64,000 bases of DNA from Homarus americanus (taxonomy: Eukaryota; Arthropoda; Malacostraca; Decapoda; Nephropidae), in contig NW_024735554.1 of NCBI RefSeq assembly GCF_018991925.1, forward strand, positions 550,954 through 614,953, in the 5' to 3' direction. Below the pieces are notes generated by a model. The model did no database searches, was not told the origin of the DNA, and saw only the letters and a list, made by a program, of their open reading frames with translations. Positions within the stretch are counted from its first letter, which is position 1. Every line of letters begins with the position of its first letter. Positions 1 to 11,278 of this stretch are shown piece by piece. The position numbers were made by a program, and so were the translations under genes.

Positions 1-839
1 TAACAATATAATATTTGGAATGGTTATTCTTCTACAAGAACCTAGAATAAAAATTCAGCAGGCATTCGAGGAACATTATACTACATACTGTATTTTTGAA
101 TATGTAAAATAAAAAATAATTATTTGATTACATTTATTTTTCTAGCAATATAATATTTGGAATGGTTATTCTTACTTATACTTTATCTACACCAGAACCT
201 AGAATAAAAATTCAGCAGGCAGCCGTAGCGTTATCTTTCTTTAACATGTATAAAAAATTCTGGTCCATCCATAAAAGAAACTCACAACTTTGTATTGCAT
301 TCATAAATTATACATATACTTTATCTAGAATAAAAATTCAGCAGGCATTCGAGGAACATTAAACTACATACTGTATTTTTGAATATGTCTGTAAATTTGT
401 TAAAAAAAGCATTATCTTTAACATATAAAAAATTAGGGTCCAACCACCTTTATAAAAGAAACTCACAACTTTGTATTGCATTCATAATATAACTATATAC
501 ATTGGCATTCATAATATAACTATATACATACATAAATCAGAAATCAGGTCCAAAATTGTAAATTGTTGCTTGGTCGATGGGTTATTCTGATTTATTCTAT
601 TTCATTCCCTATTCATAAATCAGGTCCAAAATTGTTGTCTACTTCAGATGCTGTAGGTATCCAAATTGTTGTTGCTATCCAAATTGTTGTTGCTGGGTGA
701 TGGGTTATTCTGTATAAAAATGAAAATCACATATAAATTTTCTAGTTTTGATGGATGATGTAAATATAAATTATCAATGAATCTGTGTACAAACATATCA
801 CGTCACCCACACTCTTCCTGACGTAAAAAAAAAACTTAC
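1..839. repeat. AT-rich flank with short direct repeats, no gene seen
   Basis: Two to three partial copies of a segment containing 'aaaattcagcaggcattcg' occur at about 20-110, 145-240 and 330-380. The same stretch recurs near 42040-42360 in block B. I see no supported coding region; the open frame at 162-362 lies entirely in this repeat. Confidence 0.6.
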
Positions 840-1370
840 CCTACACTGATGTCTCCTTAAGCTTCCCGGCCAACTGAATTCCTTATCATGTTTTTTCATA
901 ATTTTTCGTTATATGAGTGTTAATGTGATATTTCTTGTCGCATATATTACAGCGAATATGAATCTGATTGTCGGTATTCAGAGAGTCGTCTGTGGCCATG
1001 TGGGTAATCAAACTATTTTCCCGACAAAATACCCTTATTATATCTCACAATTGAAGGGTTTCTCCTCGACAAGAGAGAACATATGTTTGTAGAGCGGAAA
1101 GTTTTTCGTGAAATTCTTGCTGTAGCATATATTGCAGCTATAGTTTCTGAAGTGCTGGATCCGGTGTTTGGCAAGGCTGTTCTTAGTATATAATCGCTTG
1201 TCACATAACTCGCATTTAAATTTTTTTTCTGAACTGTGGAGAAACTGATGGTCGCGAAGGTTGCTTGACCTACTTAATTTCTTGCCACATATATTACAGA
1301 TAAAAGACTTCTTCGGCTGCTTACGGTGCGGCTGACTACCATAATCTTCCTGCTTCAATTGCTGATCCAT
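840..1370 (-). pseudogene. C2H2 zinc-finger gene, copy A, frame broken 3'
   Basis: The frame from 1370 to 1038 begins MDQQLKQEDYGSQP and encodes two clean C2H2 fingers (CNICGKKLSRSSNLRDHQFLH; then CELCDKRL...HRIQH) plus a third with one residue inserted in its C-x2-C turn and its second zinc histidine changed to leucine (HMFSL against HMFSH in copy B). Downstream of 1038 the frame is lost, although matches to later fingers of copy B continue to the GTAAG donor at 839. Classical C2H2 arrays bind DNA or RNA; the target is unknown. Copy A is open where copy B has a stop, and the reverse. Confidence 0.7.
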
Positions 1371-1500
1371 AATCTACCGTTGCAGTATAAGTCAAGGTAG
1401 AGTAACTACATTTGGATCGGTCGAGCTGGGTGTTTCCACTTCGGTCGAGCTGGGTGTTTCCACTTACAACTTTTTGGGTGTGCTTGGTTATATAGGCTAC

Positions 1501-1502
<2 letters not shown>

Positions 1503-1572
<70 letters not shown>
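1503..1572. repeat. (AC)n microsatellite
   Basis: About 35 AC units without interruption. Block B has only a short AC tract at the matching place (about 43222-43235), so the array length differs strongly between copies. Confidence 0.95.
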
Positions 1573-1579
<7 letters not shown>

Positions 1580-1898
1580 AGGTGGATGGGTTGACGAGAC
1601 CCTTGAGGGCGGAGCACTGATGAGAGAGCCTCCCTCTGAGTCCCAGTTTATGAATAAATCGTAGTTTTCAAAATTATAACTACTCCAGGGACAACATTTC
1701 CCAGTTCTGCGCTTTAATATGAGTTGGAGTTATATTTTTTTTCTAAGCTGTGTAGTAACTGGTGGTTGCAAAGGCTTTTCTGCTGCTTACTGTGCGGTTG
1801 GCTATCATCTAGTTTTTCTGATGGATGACTCTGGATCGGTCGAGTTGTGTGTATCCACGAACAAACTTTATGGTGGGCTTGGTACCATATCTTACAGC

Positions 1899-2726
1899 TT
1901 ACAGGGACAACATTTCCAAGTTGTGCGTTTTAATATGAGTTATAAGCTTTTCCATCGTCCTCCACTCTGATGGTAATGTTCTAACGTCCAATTCAAGCAA
2001 TTCAAGGTCAGGTGGTAGGTGGTTATGGGATATTGATATTTGTTTTTTTAATATTTCTATTTTACTGTTGCATTCGCTACATTCCCAGCTTGTTGATGTT
2101 GAAGATGATCTACTATATATATAGCCTTGTGTGCATATACCATTTTTGCCTGCCTCCTTATATATTATTTCTCCACTTTCAATACTGATTATAAAATCTA
2201 GCATATAATATTGGGACTTGGGTATTTCGAAGTCTGAATTGTCAGAAGAATTGTCAGAAGGAAAGGGAAAGTAGTAATAAATATTCTTCTCTTCTTTCTC
2301 TTTCAACTCAGCATCAGGTAACTTCTTCTCTTCTTTCTCTTTCAACTCAGCATCAGGTAGCTTTTTAAACTCAATTACGTAGCTTCTTCTCTTCTCTTCT
2401 TCTAACTCAGTATCAGGTAGCTTCTCTTCTTTTTCTTTAAACTCAGCATGTAAAACCAGCAACCTAGCTTTCAACTCAGCCAACTCAGCCAACTCAGCTT
2501 TCAACTCAGCCAACTTAGCATCAAGTAGCCTCTTCTTTTCTTCTTCTTCTTTCAACTTAGCATCAAGTAGCAGAAGCTTCTTCTTCTCTTCTTCTTCTTT
2601 CTCTTTCAACTCAGCATCAGGTAGCTTCTTCTTCTCTTCTTCTTCTTTCTCTTTCAACTCTGCATCAGGTAGCTTATTATCAAAGGGTTGACTACCATAG
2701 TGTTCCTGCTTCAATTGCTGATCCAT
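1899..2726 (-). CDS. Charged-repeat coiled-coil protein with FLYWCH-like finger, copy A
   Basis: Single 275-aa frame. Residues 1-14 (MDQQLKQEHYGSQP) nearly match the start of the neighbouring C2H2 gene. About residues 18-145 are Lys/Glu-rich repeats built on LPDAELKEKEE, expected to form a coiled coil or charged helix. About residues 165-235 look like a FLYWCH-type zinc finger: a beta-rich stretch, a W-x-C-x2-C (WECSEC) and a terminal H-x-H (SHNHLPP). FLYWCH domains are found in transcription regulators and in transposase-derived proteins. The paralogue at 43497-44255 is also open, with the repeat number changed in whole units. I infer a nuclear nucleic-acid-binding protein; the domain call is by eye. 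Confidence 0.7.
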   Translation of the reverse strand: MDQQLKQEHYGSQPFDNKLPDAELKEKEEEEKKKLPDAELKEKEEEEKKKLLLLDAKLKEEEEKKRLLDAKLAELKAELAELAELKARLLVLHAEFKEKEEKLPDTELEEEKRRSYVIEFKKLPDAELKEKEEKKLPDAELKEKEEKNIYYYFPFPSDNSSDNSDFEIPKSQYYMLDFIISIESGEIIYKEAGKNGICTQGYIYSRSSSTSTSWECSECNSKIEILKKQISISHNHLPPDLELLELDVRTLPSEWRTMEKLITHIKTHNLEMLSL

Positions 2727-2970
2727 AATTTTCCGTTGTTGGTTGCAGTATAAGTCAAAGTAGGAGTAACGAGTAACTACTCTGGATCGGGCGAGCTATT
2801 AACTAACAAACTTTATGGTGTGGGCTTGGTTTTATAGGCTACGGAGGCACAGGGACCCTTGAGGGGGCGGATCGATGGATGAGTCAGGGTCCCAGTTAAT
2901 TTTCAAAATATTTCACTTTTCTTGCTGAAACTAATCTTGCTACCTTCTACCTCCTTATTCCTCTATTATC

Positions 2971-3598
2971 TTACAGGGAAAACGTTTTCTGCTTAATATG
3001 AGTTACAAGCTTTTCCATCGTTCTTAACTCTGATGGTAATGTTATACCCTCCAATTTAATGCAAGATGGTAGGTGGTTATGGGATATTGATTGTTGTTTT
3101 TTTTCTTCTATTTTACTGTTGCAGCCACACACACTACATTTCCATCTTGTAGGAGAAAAATCTATTCTATCATATACATAGCCCCGTGTGTATATACCAT
3201 ATTTGCCGCCCTTCTCATATATTTTTTCTCCACTTTCAATACTGATTATAAAATCTGACATGAAAATAAAATCATCATCGATGGGTACCCATTTTTGGGG
3301 GTCTGAATTTTCAGAATGAAAGTAATAATAAATATTCTTCTTCTCCTCTTTCTCTTGCAAATTTATAGCATCAGGTAGCTTATTAGCAAAAGCACATTTG
3401 TGGTTCCTTAAACAGTGAGGCCAGCTATATTCCTTGTTACATTTCTTACACTTATAGGGCTTTCCGTAATGAGTATTTAAATGGTATTTTAAGTTTTCTT
3501 TTCTTCTGATGACGTAGTTACATATGTGACAGCGAACGCGGTTTTGTTTTGTTTTTGTTGACAGTCAGGGATTTGCGTTTGTTCTTGTTGTTTGCCAT
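2971..3598 (-). CDS. C2H2 + FLYWCH-like zinc-finger protein, copy A (frame offset near start)
   Basis: The frame 3564-2971 encodes a C2H2 finger (CHICNYVIRRKENLKYHLNTH), a second with an irregular His/Cys end (CKKCNKEYSW...HKC), a short LPDA/KEEKK linker and a FLYWCH-like domain with WKCSVC and SHNHLPS. The only plausible start, ATG at 3598 (MANNKNKRKSLTVN), is in another frame: a TGA (3565-3567) lies upstream of the finger frame and an A-rich tract joins the two. Block B (44531-45167) has the same offset although its tract differs by 3 bp. It may be an old lesion, a recoding event, or an unseen upstream exon. Confidence 0.55.
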
Positions 3599-3888
3599 GT
3601 TACCGATAACTGCCAAGATCAGAGTATGCACGTACGCACAGATAACTGGTTGTCAAGACAAGAGAACAGAACAGCACAGACTAACAATCTAAGAACGGAG
3701 TACCGACTATATATGCTGTCTAAAGTTTTTTTTTTTTATAAACTCTCAAGGATGACAATAACTTTTAAGAAAACACTAACCTTTCAGACTAACATTTATT
3801 GTTTAGAGACTTAGTGTTAACAAAAAACATTTTTTTACAAACAAACATAATGTTTCAAGAAAGTTATATAATGTTCTTATTTACTAAT

Positions 3889-4997
3889 TTATTCCTGTGT
3901 ATTATCAACAAAGTCTATTTCACTCCATAAATAATCATAAATTTCCTCACCAGTTTTACTTACAGTAAATCCCATACGGGGGACACGCCTAGTTTTACTT
4001 ATATGCTGGAGCTGCTCCAATGTGAACGGCGCCTTTCTTTTGTAGGATCGATTTTTCATTTCCTCCAGAAGATCTAATATAATTTCTTTAGGAGTCTCTA
4101 GAAACTCTTTCTCCATTGCCAGTTAAAAAAGTTTGGGGAAGAGGAAGTTGATCGTAACAGACTGCAGATATTCTAATGAATCGGCGCCATGGGAATAGGC
4201 CTTAGCAAACTGTTTTAAAATAAATACAGTTGTGTTGTTGGATTACTGTATCGTACAGATAAAAAAAAAACATACCCTGCCTCCTAAATCATTTATCATT
4301 TTTAAATAAAAATATTATATATTAATGTAATAACATACATCTACTGTACCTGTAAATTCCTAAAGCATTGGATACATGAAGTTCCTTCTTGAGGAAGTTT
4401 GTGCAAACACGTAAAACATATTACATTTGCAGCATGTCTGCAGCAACAACTAACTCTTGGGCGTTTTCCGCTGTTACCTCAATGTTTCCTACAGATTTAA
4501 AATAAAATTTTCATCCATCAATCAATTAATAACCGTTTTACGTAAGGTTAGTTATATCATATAATTAGCAATATGAAAGTAAATATGTTTTTTCTTTATC
4601 CTTACCAGTATATATGAATCTGATGATCTGAGTTAATATATTGGGTTTTATGGACGACTTCATTTCTATTGAAGACTGTGTTTCCTCAGCTAAACCACTC
4701 GTAAACATGGCCTTAAAATAGGGGCTTCCCGCTGAGAGTATTACACGGTGAGCCTGGAATAAAATGTTTACCAATGTGTAACTCTGCAAACACTGTAGCT
4801 AGTGAATTGTATCAATAAATAATAGCTAGTGCATTGTATCAGTAAATAATGTTTCTCACCTTCACAACTGATCCACCAGTTGATATTTCTACATCACAGA
4901 ACTGTTGTGAATTCCAGAGTGTATATAGGGTATCTAGCAGTGTGTTCGGATAATATTCACACCCGTAAGAGGGCTTCACACATGCCGCCATCCTCAT
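3889..4997 (-). pseudogene. Short BTB-BACK gene without Kelch, unit 1 of block A
   Basis: Four exons: 4860-4997, 4606-4753, 4350-4488 and 3889-4210. Exons 1-3 encode a BTB domain (FCDVEIS; AHRVILSAGSPYFKAMFTSG) and the start of BACK. Exon 4 ends in a conserved tail (LEQLQHISKTRRVPR; EIYDYLWSEIDFVDNTQE) and then a stop, with no Kelch repeats. BTB-BACK proteins usually dimerise and recruit Cullin-3. Lesions: an in-frame TAA in exon 3 (after MLQM), one base lost at the exon 4 acceptor, and a TAA in exon 4 just before the MEKEFLETP segment. The other two copies are broken elsewhere. Confidence 0.8.
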
Positions 4998-5694
4998 GTA
5001 TTAATACCTAAACTAACGTAATTTATACTATCCAGAGTTGTCAGTTTTTTTTTTTGTAAAAGGTGTATATTGGTAAGTATTTTTACGAACGATAACGCAC
5101 GCATTCGACGACTGCCTGCTAGCTTGAATTCTATTCTAGGTAAATCCAGGTAGTGTTTGTGGCCTTTAAAAAGAATATATATTTTTTTCATATAAAAAGT
5201 AAAAGGGGATTTACTGTAAAATAAAAGGGATTTATGTATATATTTTTTTTATTTATTTATTCATAAATTATTAAGTTTAAAGAACCAGCACAGACTAACA
5301 ATCAAAGACTTGTGTTATACAGAGAATACAACATTACATTTTTACAACTTTATAAAATAAAATAGATGTTTTTATTTACTAGCTTGTTCCTTTGGGTCAT
5401 TAAAACTGCTGCTAACTCCATTTAAAGTCAATCCATCCATCAATTTTAACTTTGGGTCTTAGCAAACTTTTAAAATACAGTCAAAGTTACAGATTACTGT
5501 ACCGACCGTACAGATAAACATTAATTAAACCTGCTGCCAGACTTATTTTTTATTATTATATAGTATTTCGAAGTTGTTTTTACATTTCTGTCTAGCATTT
5601 GTATAAAAACATCTTCCATATGTATTCAAAGTTGGTTGCCAAAACAGTAATAATAAACACTCTTCTTTAGTACTGAAGTACTTTAATATACATT
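4998..5694. other. No gene recognised
   Basis: AT-rich DNA between the short BTB gene and the PPxY gene, repeated in unit 2 (8611-9313) and block B (46652-47455). It includes 'cacagactaacaatc', also seen near 3670 and 45260. The small open frames here are not conserved in length among copies. Confidence 0.6.
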
Positions 5695-6537
5695 TTACAC
5701 AGCTGTTCCTAGCGGGTGGCCAAATTTCTGAAACCAACTTTTAATTTTAAATGGCAAGTGGGTAGCTGGGGGTGGGGTCGTGAGCATAGAGGTAATGGAG
5801 GAGATGTAGTCACAGCAGTTCTGATCATCTATCTCCAGTTCGAAATAGGATGGCGGAGGCGTCTCAGAGATTGCTAGTGTATCGTTGTCTGGTAGAGAGT
5901 CCTGAAGGTGAAGGAAGACGAGAGTTAGCATCCCCATGGTGGAAAAGATAAGAGTTAGTAACTTAGAAATAGTGGCGAAAACATTAATAAACAAAAACAA
6001 ATATATTCAGATTGGATTCGTATTAACTTACCTGTCTGATGATGTTGACATTGATCGAGCGTCTTTTAATGACACGACGAATCACCATTATCGCCCTAAT
6101 CACCAATACCACCACCACCACCGAGTTGAACAGGTAACCCATCACCATTATAATGTAACCATCCCTAAACGTCCATGAGCCTCCACATTCATTCTGCTGC
6201 TGCTGCTGCTGCTGCTGCTGTTATTGTAAATTACCAAAACAAATATATATTCGGGTGATAGCCCACAGTTATATTGTAAAGGTGACATCAATAAATAAAA
6301 TCAAAAAAATATTTTAATTGACAAGAAAATTGCAATATAAACAAACAGTTGTAAACCTACTTTGTGGTTCCACTTGTCAGCAGTGGTACAGTTGGGGGTG
6401 GAGGTAGTGGTGGCGAGTAATGACCTGTTGAAGCAGGATGCCATGTATATCCCCAAACAGATGAGATAGGTGGCGGTCAACGAACATAATAAGCATATCA
6501 CCAGCGTTGTTTTACTTTCCAGTCTCGTCAACCTCAT
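5695..6537 (-). CDS. Two-TM membrane protein with PPxY tail, intact copy (A1)
   Basis: Three exons, all phase 0: 6361-6537, 6032-6217 and 5695-5901, giving 189 aa. Exon 1 (59 aa) has a hydrophobic segment at about residues 11-34 (TLVICLLCSLTATYLICLGI) followed by a Thr/Asn/Cys-rich stretch. Exon 2 opens with eight CAG codons (polyQ), then a second hydrophobic helix (GYLFNSVVVVVLVI) and a basic stop-transfer run (RRVIKRR). Exon 3 is an acidic tail with PPPSYFEL, a PPxY motif of the kind bound by WW domains of Nedd4-type ligases, and a second proline run (TTPPPATHLP). No family recognised. Three other copies are damaged (9314-10139, 11279-11864, 47456-47934). Confidence 0.7.
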
Positions 6538-6866
6538 TATCCGTCGTCCATTCAGGCCAATCAGTATATTAATTTTAATATGAAATTACGTGATTATTTA
6601 AGTAAACGTCACCCTAAGACTATCTTACTGTGACTAGGTTTAAAATGAATAAATTAAACCCGACCAGCGTGGAGGGAGTTAAGATCAAATCTGGGATTGG
6701 TAACACTCATCCAGTGCTTTATATCCCTTTCGTTTTAAAAAAATAATTAATTTTAAAAACAAAATAGTATATTTAGGCAGAAAAATACACTTTCAGCATT
6801 TTTTTATTTGTTTTGTTATTAACCAAACGACAAATATAATGTATAACACAAAACACAGAAACTAAA

Positions 6867-6983
6867 TTAAAAAAGGCAACACAAGCTAAAACATTTAATA
6901 AAAAACAAGGTTGGTTGTTGGGGGAAGAGCATCCTCCAGCTCCAATATTTCTTTTTGGCTTTATCAGTAAACTTATCTTCATC
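6867..6983 (-). other. Spare terminal exon 2c, unit 1 (truncated)
   Basis: After a clean acceptor (tttctttatag) a phase-0 frame reads DEDKFTDKAKKKYWSWRM and a hydrophobic stretch, stopping early at TAA because the T-run in CCTTTTTT is one base shorter than in the longest copy (12052-12219). No matching upstream coding exon lies next to it. See the alternative-exon finding. Confidence 0.45.
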
Positions 6984-7463
6984 CTATAAAGAAAAACAAA
7001 CAAAAAATAATATCCCATTCTACCACAACAAAAAATCAGGATGATGGAGCCCCATGTTATGGGTATTATAAAACAAAACGCTTTCACTAACATTTATTAA
7101 CGTTGATGAGTGTGTAGAAAACATTTGTCTGCCGTATTATTGGATTATTATATGCAACAATTTCCGTCCTTCGTGGTAACAGTTGTTTGCACATGCAATT
7201 AAGTATAATATCAATAAAAAAACTGTTACAGATTACTGTACCGACAGTACAAATAAACATTAATTCTGCTGCCAGACTTATTTTTTATTATTATTAGTAT
7301 TTCGAGGTTTACAAATTCATTTTAATGATGACAATAAATTTTAAGAAAACACTAACCTTTCAGACTAACATTTATTGTTTAGAGACTTAGTGTTAACAAA
7401 AAACATTTTTTACAAACAAATATAATGTTTCAAGAAAGTTATATAATGTTCTTATTTACTAAT

Positions 7464-8610
7464 TTATTCCTGGGTATTATCAACAAAGTCTATTTCACTC
7501 CATAAATAATCATAAATTTCCTCACCAGTTTTACTTACAGTAAATACCTTACGGGGGACACGCCTAGTTTTACTTATATGCTGGAGCTGCTCCAATGTGA
7601 ACGGCAGCTTTCTACACAGAGGGTGGGATCGCCTTTTCATTTCTTCCAGAAGATCTAATATAATTTCTTTAGGAGTCTCAAGAAACTCTTTCTCCATTGC
7701 CAGTTTAAAAAATTTGGGGAAGATGAAGTCCTCCGTAACAGACTGCAGATATTCTTATGAATCGGCGCCATGGGAATAGGCCTTAGCAAACCTGTTTTAA
7801 AATAAATACAGTTGTGTTGTTGGAGGACTGTATCGTACAGATAAAAAAAAACATACCCTGCCTCCTAAATCATATATCATTTTTTATTAAAAATATTATA
7901 TTAATGTAATAACATACATATACTGTACCTGTAAATTCCTAAAGCATTGGATACATGAAGTTCATTCTTGGGAAGTTTGTGCAAACACGTAAAACATATT
8001 TCATTTGCAGCATGTCTGCAGCAACAACTAACTCTTGGGCGTTTTCCGCTGTTACTTCAATGTTTCCTACAGATTTAAAATAAAATTTTCATCCATCAAT
8101 CAATTAATAACCGTTTTACATAAGGTTAGTTATATCATATAATTAGCAATATGAAAGTAAATATGTATATTCTTTATCCTTACCAGTATATATGAATCTG
8201 ATGATCTGAGTTAATATATTGGGTTTTATGGACTTCATTTCTATTGAAGACTGTGTTTCCTCAGCTAAACCACTCGTAAACATGGCCTTAAAATAGGGGC
8301 TTCCCGCTGAGAGTATTACACGGTGAGCCTGGAATAAAATGTTTACCAATGTGTTACCAGTATATATAAAAAAAAAAATCTTCAGACATTAAAAACTCTG
8401 GAAACACTGTAGCTAGTGAATTGTATCAATAAATAATAGCTAGTGCATTGTATCAGTAAATAATGTTTCTCACCTTCACAACTGATCCACCAGTTGAAAT
8501 TTCTACATCACAGAACTGTTGTGATTCCAGAGTGTATATAGGGTATCTAGCAGTGTGTTCGGATAATATTCACACCCGTAAGAGGGCTTCACACATGCCG
8601 CCATCCTCAT
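7464..8610 (-). pseudogene. Short BTB-BACK gene, unit 2 of block A
   Basis: Paralogue of 3889-4997 with the same four exons. The last exon, ORF 7464-7697, keeps the LEQLQHISKTRRVPR and YDYLWSEIDFVDNTQE tail. Lesions differ from unit 1: one base lost in exon 1 (CTCTGGAATCACAAC against ...AATTCACAAC) and one base lost in exon 3 (ttcccaagaatg against ttcctcaagaatg), both frameshifts. Exon 2 is open (AHRVILSAGSPYFKAM). Confidence 0.8.
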
Positions 8611-9313
8611 GTATTAATACCTAAACTAACGTAATTTATACTATCCAGAACGTAATATATACTATCCAGAGTTTTCAGTTTTTTTTGTAAAAGGTGTATA
8701 TTGGTAACTTTTTTTACGAACGATAATGCACGCATTCGACGACTGCCTGCTAGCTTGAATTCTATTCTAGGTAAATCCAGGTGGTGTTTGTGGCCTTTAA
8801 AAAGAATATATATTTTTTTAAAGGGGATTTACTGTAAAATAAATGGGATTTGTGTATTTTTTTTTTATTATTTATTTATTCATAAATTATTAAGTTTTAA
8901 AGAACCAGCACAGACTAACAATCAAAGACTTGTGTTATACAGAGAATACAACATTACATTTTTACAACTTTATAAAATAAAATGGATGTTTTTTATTTAC
9001 TAGCTTGTTCCTGGGTCATTAAAACTGCTGCTAACTCCATTTAAAGTCAATCCATCCATCAATTTTTCCTTTGGATCTTAGAAAACTTTTAAAATACAGA
9101 CAAAGTTTACAGATTACTGTACCGACCGTACAGATAAACATTAAACCTGCTGCCAGACTTATTTTTTATTATTATATAGTATTTCGAGGTTGTTTTTACA
9201 GTTCTGCCTAGCATTTGTATAAAAACATCTTCCTCCATATGTATTCAAAGTTGGTTGTCAAAACAGTAATAATAAACACTCTTCTTTAGTACTGAAGTAC
9301 TTTAATATACATT

Positions 9314-10139
9314 TTACACAGCTGTTCCTAGCGGGTGGCCAAATTTCTGAAATCCAAGTGGGTAGCTGGGGGTGGGGTTGTGAGCGTAGAGGTAATGGAG
9401 GAGTTGTAGTCACAGCAGTTCTGATCATCTATCTCCAGTTCGAAATAGGATGGCGGAGGTGTCTCAGAGCTTGCTAGGGTATCGTTGTCTGGTAGAGAGT
9501 CTTAAAGGTGAAGGAAGACGAGAGTTAGCAACCCCATGGTGGAAAAGATAATAGTAACCCCTAAGAAATGGTGGCGAAAACATATTCTATATTCAGATTT
9601 GGATTCGTATTAACTTACCTGTCTGATGCTGTTGACAGTGATCGAGCGTCTTTTAATGACACTACGAGTAATCATTATTATCGTCATCACCAATACCACC
9701 AGCACCACCGAGTTGAACAGGTAACCCAACAGGTAACCCATCACCATTATAATGTAACCATCCTTAAACGTCCATGAGCCTCCACATTCATTCTGCTGCT
9801 GCTGCTGCTGCTATTGTAAATTACAAAATATATATTTGGTGATAGCCCACAGTTATATTGTAAAGGATGTAAATATTTTAATTGATAAGTCCAGTTATAT
9901 TGTAAAGGATGTAACCAGCACAAGAAAATTGCAACATAAACAAATAGTTGTAAACCTACTTTGTGGTTCCATTTGTCAGTGGTGGGGGTGGAGGTAGTAG
10001 TGGCGAGTGATGTACCGTTGAAGCTACCGTTGAAGCAGGATTCCATGTATATCCCCTAAAAGGTGAGATAGGTGGCGGTCAACGAACATAATAAGCATAT
10101 CACCAGCGTTGTTTTACTTTCCAGTCTCGTCAACCTCAT
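9314..10139 (-). pseudogene. PPxY two-TM gene, copy A2, broken
   Basis: Exon 1 from 10139 has TAG in place of the codons after TATYL. Exon 2 has a short in-frame duplication in the second TM (GYLLGYLF). Exon 3 keeps PPPSYFEL but has lost one base at its acceptor and 21-22 bp near the end (HLDFRNLATR, then stop). At least three independent lesions. Confidence 0.8.
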
Positions 10140-10487
10140 TGTCCGTCGTCCATCCATTAAAGCCAATCAGATGAAATTACGTGATTATTTAAGTAAACGT
10201 CACCCTAAGACTATCTTACTGTGACTAGGTTTAAAATGAATAAATTAAACCCGACCAGCGTGGAGGGAGTTAGGATCAAATCTGGGATTGGTAACACTCA
10301 TCCAGTGCTTTATATCCCTTTCGTTTTAAAAAAATAATTCAAATTTTCAAAACAATATTTAACTAGAAAAATAGGGATACAGGCGCTTTCAGCATTTTTT
10401 TATTGTTATTATTTTGTTATTAACCAAACGACAAATATAATGTATAACACAAAACACAAGAACTAAATAAAAAAAACACTAAAACAT

Positions 10488-10577
10488 TTAATAAAAAAAC
10501 AAGGTTGGTTGTTGGGGGAAGAGCATCCTCCAGCTCCAATATTTCTTGTTGGTATTATCAGCAAACTTATCTTCATC
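10488..10577 (-). other. Spare terminal exon 2c, unit 2 (truncated)
   Basis: Same acceptor and start as other copies (DEDKFADNTNKKYWSWRM), but an extra T in the T-run gives a stop after 29 residues. Confidence 0.45.
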
Positions 10578-10904
10578 CTATAAAGAAAAACAAACAAAAA
10601 ATAATATCCCATTCTACCCACAACAAAAAATCAGGATTATGGAGCCCCATGTTACTGGTATTATAAAACAAAACGCTTTCCACTAAACATTTATTAACAT
10701 TGATGAGTGTGTAGGAAACATTTGTCTGCCTGCATAGCATACAGTATATTGGATTATTGGATTATTATAGCAACAATTTCCGTCCTTCGTGGTAACAGTT
10801 GTTTGCATATGCAATTAAGTATAATATCAATAAAAAACAAATTCATTTTAATCTAGCCTAGCATTTGTAATATTTAAGTTAAAAACATTTCCATATGTGT
10901 GTCC

Positions 10905-11240
10905 CCAGCCGTTACCAACACCTCTTCCCTCCCAGACCAGATATCCCTCCTCCTAGTCACAGGCCTGGCATTTGACATTATTAGGGACTTGCCACTCTTT
11001 GCCATAAACAGATAAAATGGGAACTTTCCCCCCACACACTCATCATTCTCTACTTTATATAACTTGACAGAACCTATGACCCTTCAGGCTTTTACGCCCT
11101 TAATGTATGAGTCATAAAGGCAAGTATGAACTTTTCATACTTCCCTGTTGGGCGCTGTAAACGCTTCTGCGTTTCGCCTTGCACAGGATGTAAGGGGGTG
11201 CCCAATAAACTAGCCCCCTCGGGGGCAAATCTGAATCTGA
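10905..11240 (+). mobile_element. CR1-like LINE 3' fragment
   Basis: GC-richer than its surroundings. It ends in a GC hairpin (ccccctcggggg) followed by short repeats of AATCTGA, as in CR1-type LINE 3' ends. The same 3' end appears at 25330-25600, 30200-30295, 31100-31200 and 37313-37382; the segment 10905-10985 recurs at 39358-39437. No open frame remains. It sits where the BTB gene of the third tandem unit would be expected. Confidence 0.7.
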
Positions 11241-11278
11241 TTTCCATATGTATTCAAGTAACTTTAATATACATTTCA

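Larger units (their letters stand above)
3752..10850. repeat. Tandem duplication of the BTB/PPxY unit (about 3.55 kb each)
   Basis: Unit 1 (3752-7324) and unit 2 (7325 to about 10850) both hold a short BTB-BACK gene, non-coding DNA, a PPxY two-TM gene and a W-S-W-R-M terminal exon. A third partial unit (about 11240-12480) lacks the BTB gene and starts right after a CR1-like fragment. Block B has a single unit (about 45360-48640), so the expansion is specific to block A, or was lost from B. Confidence 0.85.

Noticed and set aside
1336..1617. Open frame with a (CV)n run on the minus strand
   Set aside because: Produced by the (AC)n microsatellite; not shared with block B.
6773..7093. 106-aa hydrophobic frame starting MLVKAFCFIIPITWG, and relatives at 12024-12320
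   Set aside because: The first part is intron before a clear acceptor (tttctttatag); the phase-0 frame after the acceptor (2c exon) is better conserved.
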